Virus record (IMG/VR): IMGVR_UViG_3300020601_000023
Span: 1-43,418 of that record
Reading direction: 5' to 3' (one strand)
DNA length: 43,418 nucleotides
From: a virus
A program made the position numbers and the translations under genes. The notes below the pieces were generated by a model. The model searched no databases and was not told where the DNA came from. It worked only from the letters and a program-made list of their open reading frames with translations. Positions 14,781-23,421 of this stretch are shown here, piece after piece (within the stretch, counting starts at the first letter, position 1; every line of letters begins with the position of its first letter).

Positions 14781-17700
14781 TAGGAATCCTTTTTAATTTT
14801 TGTCAGCATCCATGACTTAATAATTTTCTTCAACCATGGCTTGTCCTTCACCCACTCGGCAAACTTTTCACCATGCCTCATGTAAAGCTTTCGAAACCAA
14901 GATGGTGAGTCCAGCATCATCCATGTGCGGAACTGTATCCAACGAAGATCAAACATACCAAACACTTCCCTAGCAACCCAGCACGCATATGCCATTCCAG
15001 CACCTGTAGCTACACCACCAAGAATGCTACCCCACATGGAAGACTTACCAGCTGACGCAGTTGCCTGAGCACTTGCCATAGCAGCATTATACGAGTTTAT
15101 TCCTGCTGCCTGATTAGCTATAAACTCTGCACCCTGCGCTGGGTTATACATCATCGGAGTCTGAACATTCTGTGCTGCATTTCCGTAAAGGTTTCCAGCC
15201 CCAACAACACCAGCACCCGAAGGTCTTCCTGTGATTGCTTGCATTGGGTCTGCTGATGTTGCTTGCTCCAGTCCCACTCGTTGAGCTGCTGATGCCCGAT
15301 CCATTTGCAGACCGCTCTGCTCAAATGCTTGATTGATTTGACCGACTTGTATGCCTCGGTCAATATCTTTCTCCGTAGCACCAAGCAGCATTTGTTGCCT
15401 CGCCAATTCATTCGATTGGTTAGCTGCCTGAGATGCCTGATCCATTTGAGTTAAGGCAAGCTGGGACTGTTGGTTCTGTGCTGATGCTGCACCCTGTCGT
15501 GCACCTAGATTTAAGTCAGCTGCCTGATTAGACATCTGGGCTTGCATCGAGCTATTGATATCCATGCCCCTAAGCTGTGCCTCCTGCCCTGAAACTCCTT
15601 GTGCGAAGGCTTGTCTTTCCCTGAGTCTCTGGTTCGCAAACATTTCATTGTTTCGTAATTCATCTAGGACTCCAGCGGTGTCACGAGTCCTGCCTCGTGC
15701 GGTACTAGCAGCCCTTGCTTGCTGCTGTGCTGCCCTTAGTTCTCTTTCGGTCAGGTCACCTCCTGCTGCAAGCTCACTTGCTGCCTGTTCATTCAAGCCA
15801 GACCTGAGACCACTAAGGTTACCGACTTCCATGGCATCAACATCACGCCCTGCCATGCCAGCCTGAGCCATGCCTACACCCTGCTGATCTGTTAGCATTG
15901 CTGGCTGTGTTGATTCTTGTGGTGCTGCTTGTGGTGCTGCTTGTGGTGCTGCTTGTGCAGCTCCCATCTGTTGCAGCTCGGCTTGACCCCCTCCTACTTG
16001 CTCATTAATGCTTGCTGTGTTTCCCTTGCCCTGACCAGACAAGTCTCCACCAGTCTGATTTATATTCTGTAAATTTCCCTTACCATTGCCAGTCAGATCA
16101 CCTCCTGCCTGATTAATGCTCTGGGTATTTCCCTTACCTTTACCAGACAGGTCTCCACCTGTCTCATTAATGCTTGCTGAATTTCCCTTACCCTTACCAG
16201 ATAGATCTCCACCTGTCTCATTAATACTTTGAGTGTTTCCTTTACCTTTGCCAGATAGATCACCGCCAGTCTGATTTATATTCTGTAAATTTCCCTTACC
16301 ATTACCAGACAGGTCTCCACCTGTCTCATTAATGCCCTGAGTGTTTTCACCGCCATAATTATTCAGGTCTGGTTTAAGTGCTACTTGTTCCTCAAGTTTG
16401 CCTTCAAGGGACGATGCCCTCTCAGTAACACCAGTCTGGTTCATGCTTTTAGAGTCATCAAACTTTTCATTGTACGCAACCCTGCGCCCCACTGACTGAG
16501 CTTGCTCAGCTATTTCCTGACCAGTTAAATCACCACTTGTCGGATTAGGGTTTTGACCCTTACCTCCTGAGCCTCCTGAGCCTCCTGCGCCTCCAAAGCT
16601 TCCTGCGCCTCCTAGGACTGCACCTATCGCTCCAGCTCCCACTGCACCCATTGCTCCAGCTCCTGAACTCTCACCCTGACCAGTTAAGTCTCCTGCCTGT
16701 GGGTTTCGGTTATCACCTTTCTGTTGGCTCAATGACGAAGGCTGCTGATCCTGTTGCCCAGTTTGCCCTTTACCCTGACCAGTTAAGTCTCCTGCCTGTG
16801 GGTTCTGACCCTCGCCTTTTTGCTGTCTAAGCGACGAAGGCTGCTGATCCTGTTGCTGTTGCTGTTGCTGCTGACCTTGCTGAGCATTCTGCCTGTTTCC
16901 ATAAACGCTAGATATTTGCTGACCGCTTCCAAATGATTGAGCCAGATTACTAAGCCTATTGCCTTGAGAATCTAACTTTTGTGAGGGAATGGCAGACTGA
17001 TCATTTAACTTGGTAACTTTATCAAGTGCACCCTGAATATCTCCCTGTTTGCGGTACTCTTCTGTAAACTTATTTCCGTATTCCTCTATTAACTGAAGCT
17101 CGCCTTGGACTCTTGTGTCATTTGTCGTTGTCTGTAGGTCATTGGCAAGCTTACTTAACCCCTGAAAGTTTCCATCCTCATCAAAGCCAGCCCTACGCTT
17201 TACAGTATTTCCGTCTTTATCTTTAAAATCAAAAGTTTCTGTGCCAGCATACACATCGACTAGACCGCCACCAGACCTAGTAGTCTGTCCTGCCTTTGAT
17301 GGATCTGTTATAATATTTCCACCAACATCTTTCCTATAGATTGGAGTTTTTTCTATAGCCTCACCTGTAGGGCTAAATGAAACAGCATCAAGGTACTTTG
17401 CATTCTGTGCATTTTTAACACCCTCTTCTCCTAGAACATCTCCAAATGAACCAAGTGCAGAATTTCTTAGTTGTTGATATTTTGCTGTTTTATTACTGGG
17501 GCTACCGAGTTTTCCGTTGCCAGTTAAGTCTCCACCAGTAGGATTTACTGTTTGTCCCTTTTCAGTTTCAAAATCAAAAGAATTAGATTTTACAACATTT
17601 CCTGTCTTTTTGTCGATAAGCTCTAAGGTTGAAGTATACCTAAATCCGCTGTCACCTTTTTTGACATTACGCTGTTTTATTTCATAAGCCTCATTGCCAG

Positions 17701-17950
17701 TCTGTGCCTGTTCATATCCTTCTATTATTCTTCCTTCATCGTCATACGATGCTTCCTCGCCCAGCAGGGTATCCATTGCGACTTCTTGGTTCAGTCGCGC
17801 GTATGCTTTCCTGCCGTATGACGGATCTGCTTCTGCTGCGTATAGGTCTGGTGCGAGCTCAATTTGTGCCTCCAATCCTTCACGCATTGCTTCCCCATAA
17901 TTAACTTTTTCTGGGGCTTGTTGTACTATTGTTGTGTCACTTCCGCACAT
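14780..17950 (-). CDS. Presumed internal virion protein with GDLSG repeats (1056 aa)
   Basis: A 1056-aa protein with AGGAGG eight bases before the ATG. The N-terminus (MCGSDTTIVQQAPEKVNYG) leads to a Gln/Gly/Asn-rich middle with poly-Gln, six perfect 18-residue tandem repeats around GGDLSGKGKGN, four scattered extra GDLTG copies and an AAPQ triplet. Residues about 700-900 are Gln/Ala-rich helical. The C-terminus has a glycine-rich hydrophobic helix (SILGGVATGAGMAYACWVAREVFG) followed by a Trp/Lys-rich tail (SPSWFRKLYMRHGEKFAEWV). This C-terminal pattern is common in marine phage virion proteins. It is probably ejected with DNA; the repeats are low-complexity and likely flexible. Confidence 0.68.
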   Translation of the reverse strand: MCGSDTTIVQQAPEKVNYGEAMREGLEAQIELAPDLYAAEADPSYGRKAYARLNQEVAMDTLLGEEASYDDEGRIIEGYEQAQTGNEAYEIKQRNVKKGDSGFRYTSTLELIDKKTGNVVKSNSFDFETEKGQTVNPTGGDLTGNGKLGSPSNKTAKYQQLRNSALGSFGDVLGEEGVKNAQNAKYLDAVSFSPTGEAIEKTPIYRKDVGGNIITDPSKAGQTTRSGGGLVDVYAGTETFDFKDKDGNTVKRRAGFDEDGNFQGLSKLANDLQTTTNDTRVQGELQLIEEYGNKFTEEYRKQGDIQGALDKVTKLNDQSAIPSQKLDSQGNRLSNLAQSFGSGQQISSVYGNRQNAQQGQQQQQQQQDQQPSSLRQQKGEGQNPQAGDLTGQGKGQTGQQDQQPSSLSQQKGDNRNPQAGDLTGQGESSGAGAMGAVGAGAIGAVLGGAGSFGGAGGSGGSGGKGQNPNPTSGDLTGQEIAEQAQSVGRRVAYNEKFDDSKSMNQTGVTERASSLEGKLEEQVALKPDLNNYGGENTQGINETGGDLSGNGKGNLQNINQTGGDLSGKGKGNTQSINETGGDLSGKGKGNSASINETGGDLSGKGKGNTQSINQAGGDLTGNGKGNLQNINQTGGDLSGQGKGNTASINEQVGGGQAELQQMGAAQAAPQAAPQAAPQESTQPAMLTDQQGVGMAQAGMAGRDVDAMEVGNLSGLRSGLNEQAASELAAGGDLTERELRAAQQQARAASTARGRTRDTAGVLDELRNNEMFANQRLRERQAFAQGVSGQEAQLRGMDINSSMQAQMSNQAADLNLGARQGAASAQNQQSQLALTQMDQASQAANQSNELARQQMLLGATEKDIDRGIQVGQINQAFEQSGLQMDRASAAQRVGLEQATSADPMQAITGRPSGAGVVGAGNLYGNAAQNVQTPMMYNPAQGAEFIANQAAGINSYNAAMASAQATASAGKSSMWGSILGGVATGAGMAYACWVAREVFGMFDLRWIQFRTWMMLDSPSWFRKLYMRHGEKFAEWVKDKPWLKKIIKSWMLTKIKKDS
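16010..16333. repeat. Six tandem 54-bp in-frame repeats
   Basis: Exactly six 54-bp units (324 bp) encode 18-residue repeats of the form IN(E/Q)TGGDLSG-x-GKGN-xxx in the 1056-aa virion protein. A seventh partial unit (INE) starts at 16009. Units differ mainly at synonymous or tolerated positions. Further single GDLTG copies upstream in the protein show an older expansion. Copy number may vary between phage variants. Confidence 0.9.
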
Positions 17951-17951
17951 A

Positions 17952-18329
17952 TTAAATTCCTCCTATTTTCTTCAAGTCTTTAAAAAACAAATTAGTTGCC
18001 CATACAGGCTTATGCCCGAACCTGTGCATATGCTCAAAGTAGGGCGAATGACTATTGCAAGCTATGTAACTTTGCTGGACTCCAATCTGTGAGAGCATAC
18101 TCTCCTGCAATGCATTTAAAATAAGGCTGTCCTTCGCTGTCACTTTCTTTGAGTGATGCCAACACAAAACCATAGGCACTTCACATAAGTTCATGCCCCC
18201 CACAATCTCATCGCCCTTAAGAATGGCATGAGTGGGTATGTTCATGTTGTCATTATCTTCCTTCGCAAGCTTAGAAATTAAGTCACGCTCACCTTGAGTT
18301 TTTAATTTAACTGCTACTGGGACGCTCAT
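17952..18329 (-). CDS. GNAT-like protein, paralogue 2 (125 aa)
   Basis: This 125-aa protein is a clear paralogue of the gene upstream. Shared segments are P-T-H-(A/V)-I-x-K-G-D-E-(I/L)-V-G, N-L-(C/A)-E-V-P-(M/L)-V-L, W-H-H, A-K-D-S-L-I-L-N and a C-terminal SPY..H..R.G. The pattern (strand-turn-strand, long helix, SPYFEHMHRFGHKPV) resembles the acyl-CoA N-acyltransferase (GNAT) fold, although the canonical Q/RxxGxG/A acetyl-CoA loop is not evident. It could be a degenerate structural version. ATGA overlap with the paralogue indicates coupling. Role unknown; it lies between fibre and ejection genes. Confidence 0.72.
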   Translation of the reverse strand: MSVPVAVKLKTQGERDLISKLAKEDNDNMNIPTHAILKGDEIVGGMNLCEVPMVLCWHHSKKVTAKDSLILNALQESMLSQIGVQQSYIACNSHSPYFEHMHRFGHKPVWATNLFFKDLKKIGGI

Positions 18330-18685
18330 TCTACCCTTAATTTCTTTTTGTAGATTTTAGTCGTATGGATTGGCTCAAACCCCAACCGAGACAAGTGCTC
18401 CGTGTAAGGTGAACTGTCGTTAACAACTATGTAGTACTCATTAATTCCCTTCTCACTCATGATCGACTCTTGCAGAGAGTTCAGAATTAGTGAGTCCTTT
18501 GCCTTTACCTTTTCCTCATGATGCCACACTAACACCAAAGGCACTTCTGCTAAGTTCCACTTACCTACTAACTCATCACCCTTGTAGATGACATGAGTGG
18601 GGGCGGTGAGTGGATCATCTTTTGCAGTATTAAGGTATTTCTCTTTCGCCCTTGCAGTGCTTACTTTTACTACTTTAGGAATCAT
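18326..18685 (-). CDS. GNAT-like protein, paralogue 1 (119 aa)
   Basis: This 119-aa protein is paired with the next gene through a recent tandem duplication. Both have THVIYKGDELVG, LAEVPLVLVWHH and AKDSLILNSLQES followed by SPYTEHLSRLGFEPIHTTKIY. This ends with the classic GNAT-like lone pattern of a Tyr near a final strand (residues 100-115). Enzymatic residues for acetyl-CoA binding are not obvious. Start ATG at 18685 overlaps the stop of the 924-aa fibre-like gene (ATGA). An internal-virion or host-modifying role is possible but unproven. Confidence 0.72.
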   Translation of the reverse strand: MIPKVVKVSTARAKEKYLNTAKDDPLTAPTHVIYKGDELVGKWNLAEVPLVLVWHHEEKVKAKDSLILNSLQESIMSEKGINEYYIVVNDSSPYTEHLSRLGFEPIHTTKIYKKKLRVE

Positions 18686-21456
18686 AATAGTGCTGGTATT
18701 AGTTTTGTGTTTTTATCAATTCCACTAATTGTGGCGTTTTCATTAATTGCTGTAGCTACTGCTGGAGGTAACTGCACATTCAAAGACTCATTCACCTGTC
18801 CTTTTATGTACTGTATCAACTCACCATTATCCTGCGTCATTGGTTGGTCATCTACATCTGCGTGGAGAACACTAGTGCCATCATCTCTGAATATTCTTGC
18901 TCCAGAAATAACCAGTGGAATACTTCCAGTGTTCTGCAATTTGATGTCAGCGATTGCAGTATTCACTCGATAGTTCATGTGATCAATCGCATCAATTGCA
19001 CCAAACCATTGCCCAATGCCAGTAGAAGTGGTTGTTTGCTTCACATAGAATGCATAGAACTCTCTTGCGTCTGCGATCCCATCACCATCGGAAATGTCGA
19101 TCTGAACATTCGGATAATCTGCGGACAAGGTAGTCAGATTATCAGCATTTATGCCGTTTTCATTATAGATTGTATCTGGCTGCTGGTCTGCCTCGAAACT
19201 AATTCCTATACTTGTCGCAACACCAAACGCCTCGTAGGGCAGGAATGCACCAGTCCCTGCTTGGCAGGTAATCCGTAAACGAATGTTGTCACCAACGCTT
19301 ACTTCCTGCCCTGTATATGTCCCAGAAGATTCCACCTTATCTCCAGCAGTACCTGCAACCACTAAGTTTTCTACCTCTAGGTTTTTGGTAATATTGAAAA
19401 GTTGCAGGGTGGCAGTTGCTTCCACATTAGTTACTTTCCAAGGCAGAACTGTGTTTTCACCATAAGTACCTATTACTTCTGCACCATTTAAAAGTGAAAT
19501 ATCTCCAGTAGTCTGAATATTTCCCACAAAGGTAGATGCCTTGATAGTTATTGTAGATGGGTCTTGGGGTGGCACTATCTCATTCAGTTCATTGACTCCT
19601 TCTGTAAGAGCCAAATAACCAATTGAACCTTGTATAAGATAATTTTGATTACTCCCACTAAGTATTTCCCACTGCCACCCAGTTCCATTGCCATTGGCAA
19701 CGATATTATAAAGCCTACCTACATTTGAGCCAGAAGGCTTCCTAAAGTTTAGCCGAGTCCTTCCGTATACCTCTTCATAGAAAGGATCAAAATAAAAATC
19801 ACTTGCGTCAACATCTGTGTTACTATTTAGATCTAGGTACACTCCATTCTTTATCTCATCATAAAACTCAAATTCTGGCGTAAAAGTAATACGCATTTGT
19901 GTCCCAAAACTATCAAAATCTAAGGAATAAGAACTATCGCCAGATGCAGCACCATATTCCACATGAAGCACAGGATCTGCGTTTGCATCAATAACGACAT
20001 TAAAATCCTTTGCATCAATGGTATTTCCGTCTCTGGTTACAATTGTCTGGGTTTCCCCTGCGTAGTTATCTACCAGAAATGCTTTTGCTCTGTTGTAAAA
20101 TTTTTTTGGTGTATCAATTTCAGTGTAATCATCTGTGATTACTCTTGGGTCAGTAATAAGTTGGTCATCAAATAACACCCAATTGACTCCGAGTTCGCCC
20201 AATCCTTTAAGGGCTTGATTTGTAGTAGAAATGGATTTCCCATACTCAATTAATTTGAAAATAAATATATCATCACCACTGTCATCTAATCCTCTCCTGT
20301 CCACCTTGTACCTATTAGTTCCAAAATCGGTATCCCATCGGGTGTAAGTGATTGGGGTGGTAGAACTATCCTCACTATCAATATTGGTGATTGCGGTGGT
20401 TACTGTTATAGTCTCTGTGTCTCCGTTTGCATCGGTTGTGTACTCGTAAACCTTGTCTGCCGTGTGGTCTTGTCCGTTGGCATTTTTTCTGTACGAATTA
20501 TCCGTGTCGGATGCGTAAACTTTCACTCCATCGATGGCAGACCCACTTGAGTTTTTAACATTAAAAGACACCTCCTTTTGTATAATTGCTCCACCTAATT
20601 GCCTGTTGCCACCAACGCCTTCCTTTGGCATACAACGAGTATTAGAACCTTCTGATGCGTTTATTACTGTGTAGAATTTTGCACCTGTAGCATCATCATC
20701 CGTGCCTAAATCGTAATCTGAGCGTATGTTCCCCGAAGTGTCTAAGTCTCGCAACACCGAGGAATTTGAGCCACCTGCTAATTGACCAATCGCAGCATTT
20801 ACCAAAGTGACCGAAAAAGTTTCGGGTAAGTTTCTGTGCGTAATTAAAAAACCATCCACTATCAAATTCTCCACCGAACCCAATATAGTGTTCGTAGCAT
20901 CATCTAACCTAATTTCTCTTCGCTCACTCGATGCCAATCCGCTTGGTCTGAATATCTTTGTGTTTTTAACATTTATTGTGCTTGAACCATCAGTTGAATC
21001 AGCATTGAATCCTGCCAGACCAAGCGGTTTTGCACTACTGATTGCCCCACCTTTTAAATTTAATGTTCCACTATTATTTTGGATCAGTCCCTTCTGATTT
21101 GCTCGCCATTCTCGTGAACCACCTGTGTCCTCACGCACGCACATTAGACCTACTCCGCTAGAGTAAGCACTATTTCCGCTCCCTGTCCGCTCGACTCCGT
21201 AGTTATATGTTCCTGTGCTTGTTATTACAATTACTGGGGTGGTTGCATCAGTCCCAGTTGCACTATATACCAGCATCTCAACATCGGGGTCATGCGTCAG
21301 AGTGCCTTGGATTTCCAATCTATTTGAACCCAAATCGTAAATCGTAAAATTACTATTGAATGCAGTTGTGATTACACCCGAAATTCCATTTAATCCACTA
21401 AGGTCTGTATCAGTGCCAGTCTGAGTAATTGTTGCACCACTTTTTGTCCAAGTCAT
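18682..21456 (-). CDS. Large tail fibre / appendage-like protein (924 aa)
   Basis: A 924-aa protein of almost pure beta character. It is rich in Thr, Ser, Asn, Gly and Asp, with repeated NTKIFR, GSVENLIVDGFLI and GNIQTTGDISLLNGAEVIG strands typical of right-handed beta-helix or prism fibres. No catalytic motif is recognised. A short segment near 305-330 (VSFNVKNSSGSAIDGVKVYASDTDNS) looks like a carboxypeptidase-regulatory-like Ig fold. It is the last and largest of five adjacent fibre-type genes. Start ATG overlaps the previous stop (TAATG). Host-receptor contact is the likely role. Confidence 0.72.
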   Translation of the reverse strand: MTWTKSGATITQTGTDTDLSGLNGISGVITTAFNSNFTIYDLGSNRLEIQGTLTHDPDVEMLVYSATGTDATTPVIVITSTGTYNYGVERTGSGNSAYSSGVGLMCVREDTGGSREWRANQKGLIQNNSGTLNLKGGAISSAKPLGLAGFNADSTDGSSTINVKNTKIFRPSGLASSERREIRLDDATNTILGSVENLIVDGFLITHRNLPETFSVTLVNAAIGQLAGGSNSSVLRDLDTSGNIRSDYDLGTDDDATGAKFYTVINASEGSNTRCMPKEGVGGNRQLGGAIIQKEVSFNVKNSSGSAIDGVKVYASDTDNSYRKNANGQDHTADKVYEYTTDANGDTETITVTTAITNIDSEDSSTTPITYTRWDTDFGTNRYKVDRRGLDDSGDDIFIFKLIEYGKSISTTNQALKGLGELGVNWVLFDDQLITDPRVITDDYTEIDTPKKFYNRAKAFLVDNYAGETQTIVTRDGNTIDAKDFNVVIDANADPVLHVEYGAASGDSSYSLDFDSFGTQMRITFTPEFEFYDEIKNGVYLDLNSNTDVDASDFYFDPFYEEVYGRTRLNFRKPSGSNVGRLYNIVANGNGTGWQWEILSGSNQNYLIQGSIGYLALTEGVNELNEIVPPQDPSTITIKASTFVGNIQTTGDISLLNGAEVIGTYGENTVLPWKVTNVEATATLQLFNITKNLEVENLVVAGTAGDKVESSGTYTGQEVSVGDNIRLRITCQAGTGAFLPYEAFGVATSIGISFEADQQPDTIYNENGINADNLTTLSADYPNVQIDISDGDGIADAREFYAFYVKQTTTSTGIGQWFGAIDAIDHMNYRVNTAIADIKLQNTGSIPLVISGARIFRDDGTSVLHADVDDQPMTQDNGELIQYIKGQVNESLNVQLPPAVATAINENATISGIDKNTKLIPALL

Positions 21457-21779
21457 TATGCGTAATCCTTTGTAATTGATGAGACATTACCATCTTCATC
21501 GTATGCTATTGCCTGAGTGTAAGTCCTATTATCAAGTTCTCCATATTTTGTAGTCACTACACCAATTAATCTTTTTGTAGAATCATATGTAAAGACCTTG
21601 TTGTACAAGTGCTGGGTCTTTGAATTATCCACATAAACATTAATGGCAGAGAGGCTACCATCTGAGTACGAAAGTTCATTAAAATAATCCTTACTCTCAG
21701 TGGTAGCCGAAGACATTGCAAGAGGGTGAAACCACCCTCCTACAGCTGTCCCAATCTGCCCTAATATAGTGTCAGGCAT
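21456..21779 (-). CDS. Small fibre-associated protein sharing the DILGKIG-type N-terminus (107 aa)
   Basis: This 107-aa protein starts MPDTILGQIGTAVGG, which matches the DILGKIG start of the next two upstream genes. The rest (FNELSYSDGSLSAINVY, KVFTYDSTKRLIGVV, AIAYDEDGNVSSI) resembles two or three YD/RHS-type beta hairpins. It ends in a TAATG overlap with the 924-aa fibre gene. The shared N-terminus suggests docking onto the same tail or fibre partner as its neighbours. Confidence 0.7.
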   Translation of the reverse strand: MPDTILGQIGTAVGGWFHPLAMSSATTESKDYFNELSYSDGSLSAINVYVDNSKTQHLYNKVFTYDSTKRLIGVVTTKYGELDNRTYTQAIAYDEDGNVSSITKDYA

Positions 21780-21784
21780 TATTA

Positions 21785-22723
21785 CTATGGAGTGTAAATA
21801 TACCCTGCTAAGAAATTATTGTAGTCACCAAAAGCAACTCCGTTCAAAGTAAGGGCAGTACCAGATGCAATTTTGAAGTTAGCCTTAACATTAGCGACAT
21901 CTGATCCACTCTTAATCTCCCATCTGCTAGTATTATTATTCCAAATAATAGTCGCAGGATTAAGTGGGGTAAACGACTCCTCAAATGTTAATGAGTTTAC
22001 AACAATATTTGTAAGACCAGCGTGAGTGTCAGTCTTCCAATCAATCGACCAGCCATTTTCTATTGCTTGAATGCCAGCAACATTCCAAACTCCAATTAAT
22101 TGACTCTTGCCTGATCGTGGTGCTGTACCTCCTGCTGTAACCCCATCACTCCAGTCTTCCACATACAAGCCATTTCCAGTAACCCCATTAACTACACGAG
22201 GTGTGCCACTCTCCAGCATAACAGCATAATCATAGGAGTAACTACCAGCCACAACCCTAAAAAAGTGCCTCCTTCTAATTACACCCTCAACATTTTGAGT
22301 GCCATCGGCTAAATCGGTAGTCATAGTTGCCGACCCACCTCCTGAAAGTGTGTAAGCAGTCGGGTTATCATATATCGTAATACCTTCAGCTGTTACACCC
22401 CAGTGCGCATCAAAATCTGCTGCACTCGTATCTCTGTAGTTTTGTGTATTATATGCATCAGCTTCCTGACCCAAGTGCACCTGAATCCCAGAAGTAGCTG
22501 AACCCATCGCACCACTCTCAGTTTTATTCAGCTCAATGATATTGTCTTCAACCTGAAGTGTGGTGGCATTTATTGTGGTAGTCGTACCATTGACTGTTAG
22601 GTTGCCAGTTACTGTGAGATCCCCAGTGATCTCATTTAAGTTATCAACCAGCTCTTGAATCGTATTAACCTCGGCAGCTATCGCTTGACCGATCTTCCCC
22701 AGAATGTCTGTTGGTGCTGGCAT
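21785..22723 (-). CDS. Fibre-like structural protein with DILGKIG N-terminus (312 aa)
   Basis: A 312-aa protein starting MPAPTDILGKIGQAIAAEV, then a helix, then the fibre-type block GDLTVTGNLTVNGTTTTI / VEDNIIELNKT, which is shared with the 149-aa gene upstream. Residues about 105-240 are a beta-rich insertion not in the shorter paralogue (IRRRHFFRVVAGSYSYDYAVM, TAPRSGKSQLIGVWN). The C-terminus again follows the paralogue: IIWNNNTSRWEIKSGSDVANVKANF. The layout is thus a small fibre protein enlarged by a receptor-like insert. Adjacent to other fibre genes; role in adsorption inferred. Confidence 0.75.
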   Translation of the reverse strand: MPAPTDILGKIGQAIAAEVNTIQELVDNLNEITGDLTVTGNLTVNGTTTTINATTLQVEDNIIELNKTESGAMGSATSGIQVHLGQEADAYNTQNYRDTSAADFDAHWGVTAEGITIYDNPTAYTLSGGGSATMTTDLADGTQNVEGVIRRRHFFRVVAGSYSYDYAVMLESGTPRVVNGVTGNGLYVEDWSDGVTAGGTAPRSGKSQLIGVWNVAGIQAIENGWSIDWKTDTHAGLTNIVVNSLTFEESFTPLNPATIIWNNNTSRWEIKSGSDVANVKANFKIASGTALTLNGVAFGDYNNFLAGYIYTP

Positions 22724-22726
22724 GAC

Positions 22727-23176
22727 TTAAGGATTTAGGATTGTGTTTAGCTCAGTCTCAAAAGATGCGTAGTCTCCTACACTTACAGTGTTGATCTTTA
22801 CACCATCCCCATCAGGTGCTGCAATGTTAGCAGAAACATCTGCCAAGGCTGTACCTTTTTTGAAACTCCAGTTTTTCTCTGCTGTGGTATCATCCCAAAT
22901 TAAAGTAGCATCTGGGTCAGTTCCTAGCTTTACAGCAATACCAGCAGTGTCTGCACCTTTTTCACCAGTCGCAGTTTTATTAAGCTCAATAATATTGTCC
23001 TCTACCGCAAGCGTTGCTGTCTGCAAAGTGGTAGTCTCACCATTAACTGTTAGACTTCCCCCGATAGTTAGGTCACCCGAAACATTACTTAAGCCTGTAA
23101 TGCCATCCTTGACTGCTTTGATTTCTGTGGCAACTTTCTTGCCGATTTTACCTAATATATCTGTTGGTTCTGCCAT
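22727..23176 (-). CDS. Short fibre-like structural protein with DILGKIG N-terminus (149 aa)
   Basis: A 149-aa protein starting MAEPTDILGKIGKKVATEI. It has the tail-fibre block SGDLTIGGSLTVNGETTTL and VEDNIIELNKTATG (residues about 30-70), and ends in a WDDTTAEKNWSFKKGTALADV segment. It is a shorter paralogue of the following 312-aa protein, which has the same start and the same ends with an insert between. The ATG follows AAGGAG within the leader (TAAGGAGTAAACAAA). Likely a trimeric fibre or adaptor component. Confidence 0.75.
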   Translation of the reverse strand: MAEPTDILGKIGKKVATEIKAVKDGITGLSNVSGDLTIGGSLTVNGETTTLQTATLAVEDNIIELNKTATGEKGADTAGIAVKLGTDPDATLIWDDTTAEKNWSFKKGTALADVSANIAAPDGDGVKINTVSVGDYASFETELNTILNP

Positions 23177-23181
23177 TTTGT

Positions 23182-23421
23182 TTACTCCTTATGTAGTTCA
23201 TATTGTGTAATGAATGAGACCTCATCCCCATACTCTTGCCTAATTTCATCCATTGCTGTTTTGTCGATGTATTGGAGTTGATCCCAGCTTGTGAAACCAT
23301 CTCCGATTTTAATTCTTTTGTTGGTGATATCTAAGCCTAGTTCACCTTGGTGAAGTGTAGGATTCCTATCGTTCCACTCTACAGCTGTAGACCTCCGAAT
23401 CTGTATTCTCCGAACACTCAT
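23182..23421 (-). CDS. Mtd N-terminal-like fibre module (79 aa)
   Basis: A 79-aa protein with the motif RRIQIRRSTAVEWNDRNPTLHQGELGLD followed by NKRIKIGDGFTSWDQLQYID. This is the pattern of the major tropism determinant N-terminal domain (IQ.RR.T...W...NP.L..GE.G......KiGDG...W..L) found at the base of many phage fibre proteins. Here it forms almost the whole gene. It overlaps the previous gene by ATGA and may be a separate baseplate-side adaptor for the fibres encoded next. Confidence 0.82.
   Translation of the reverse strand: MSVRRIQIRRSTAVEWNDRNPTLHQGELGLDITNKRIKIGDGFTSWDQLQYIDKTAMDEIRQEYGDEVSFITQYELHKE

Noticed and set aside
15151-15411. 86-aa minus-strand frame inside the 1056-aa gene
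   Set aside because: Out-of-frame shadow with no start context.
16010-16333. CRISPR array
   Set aside because: The 54-bp period is in frame inside a coding sequence, units are contiguous without spacers, and they encode repeated residues.
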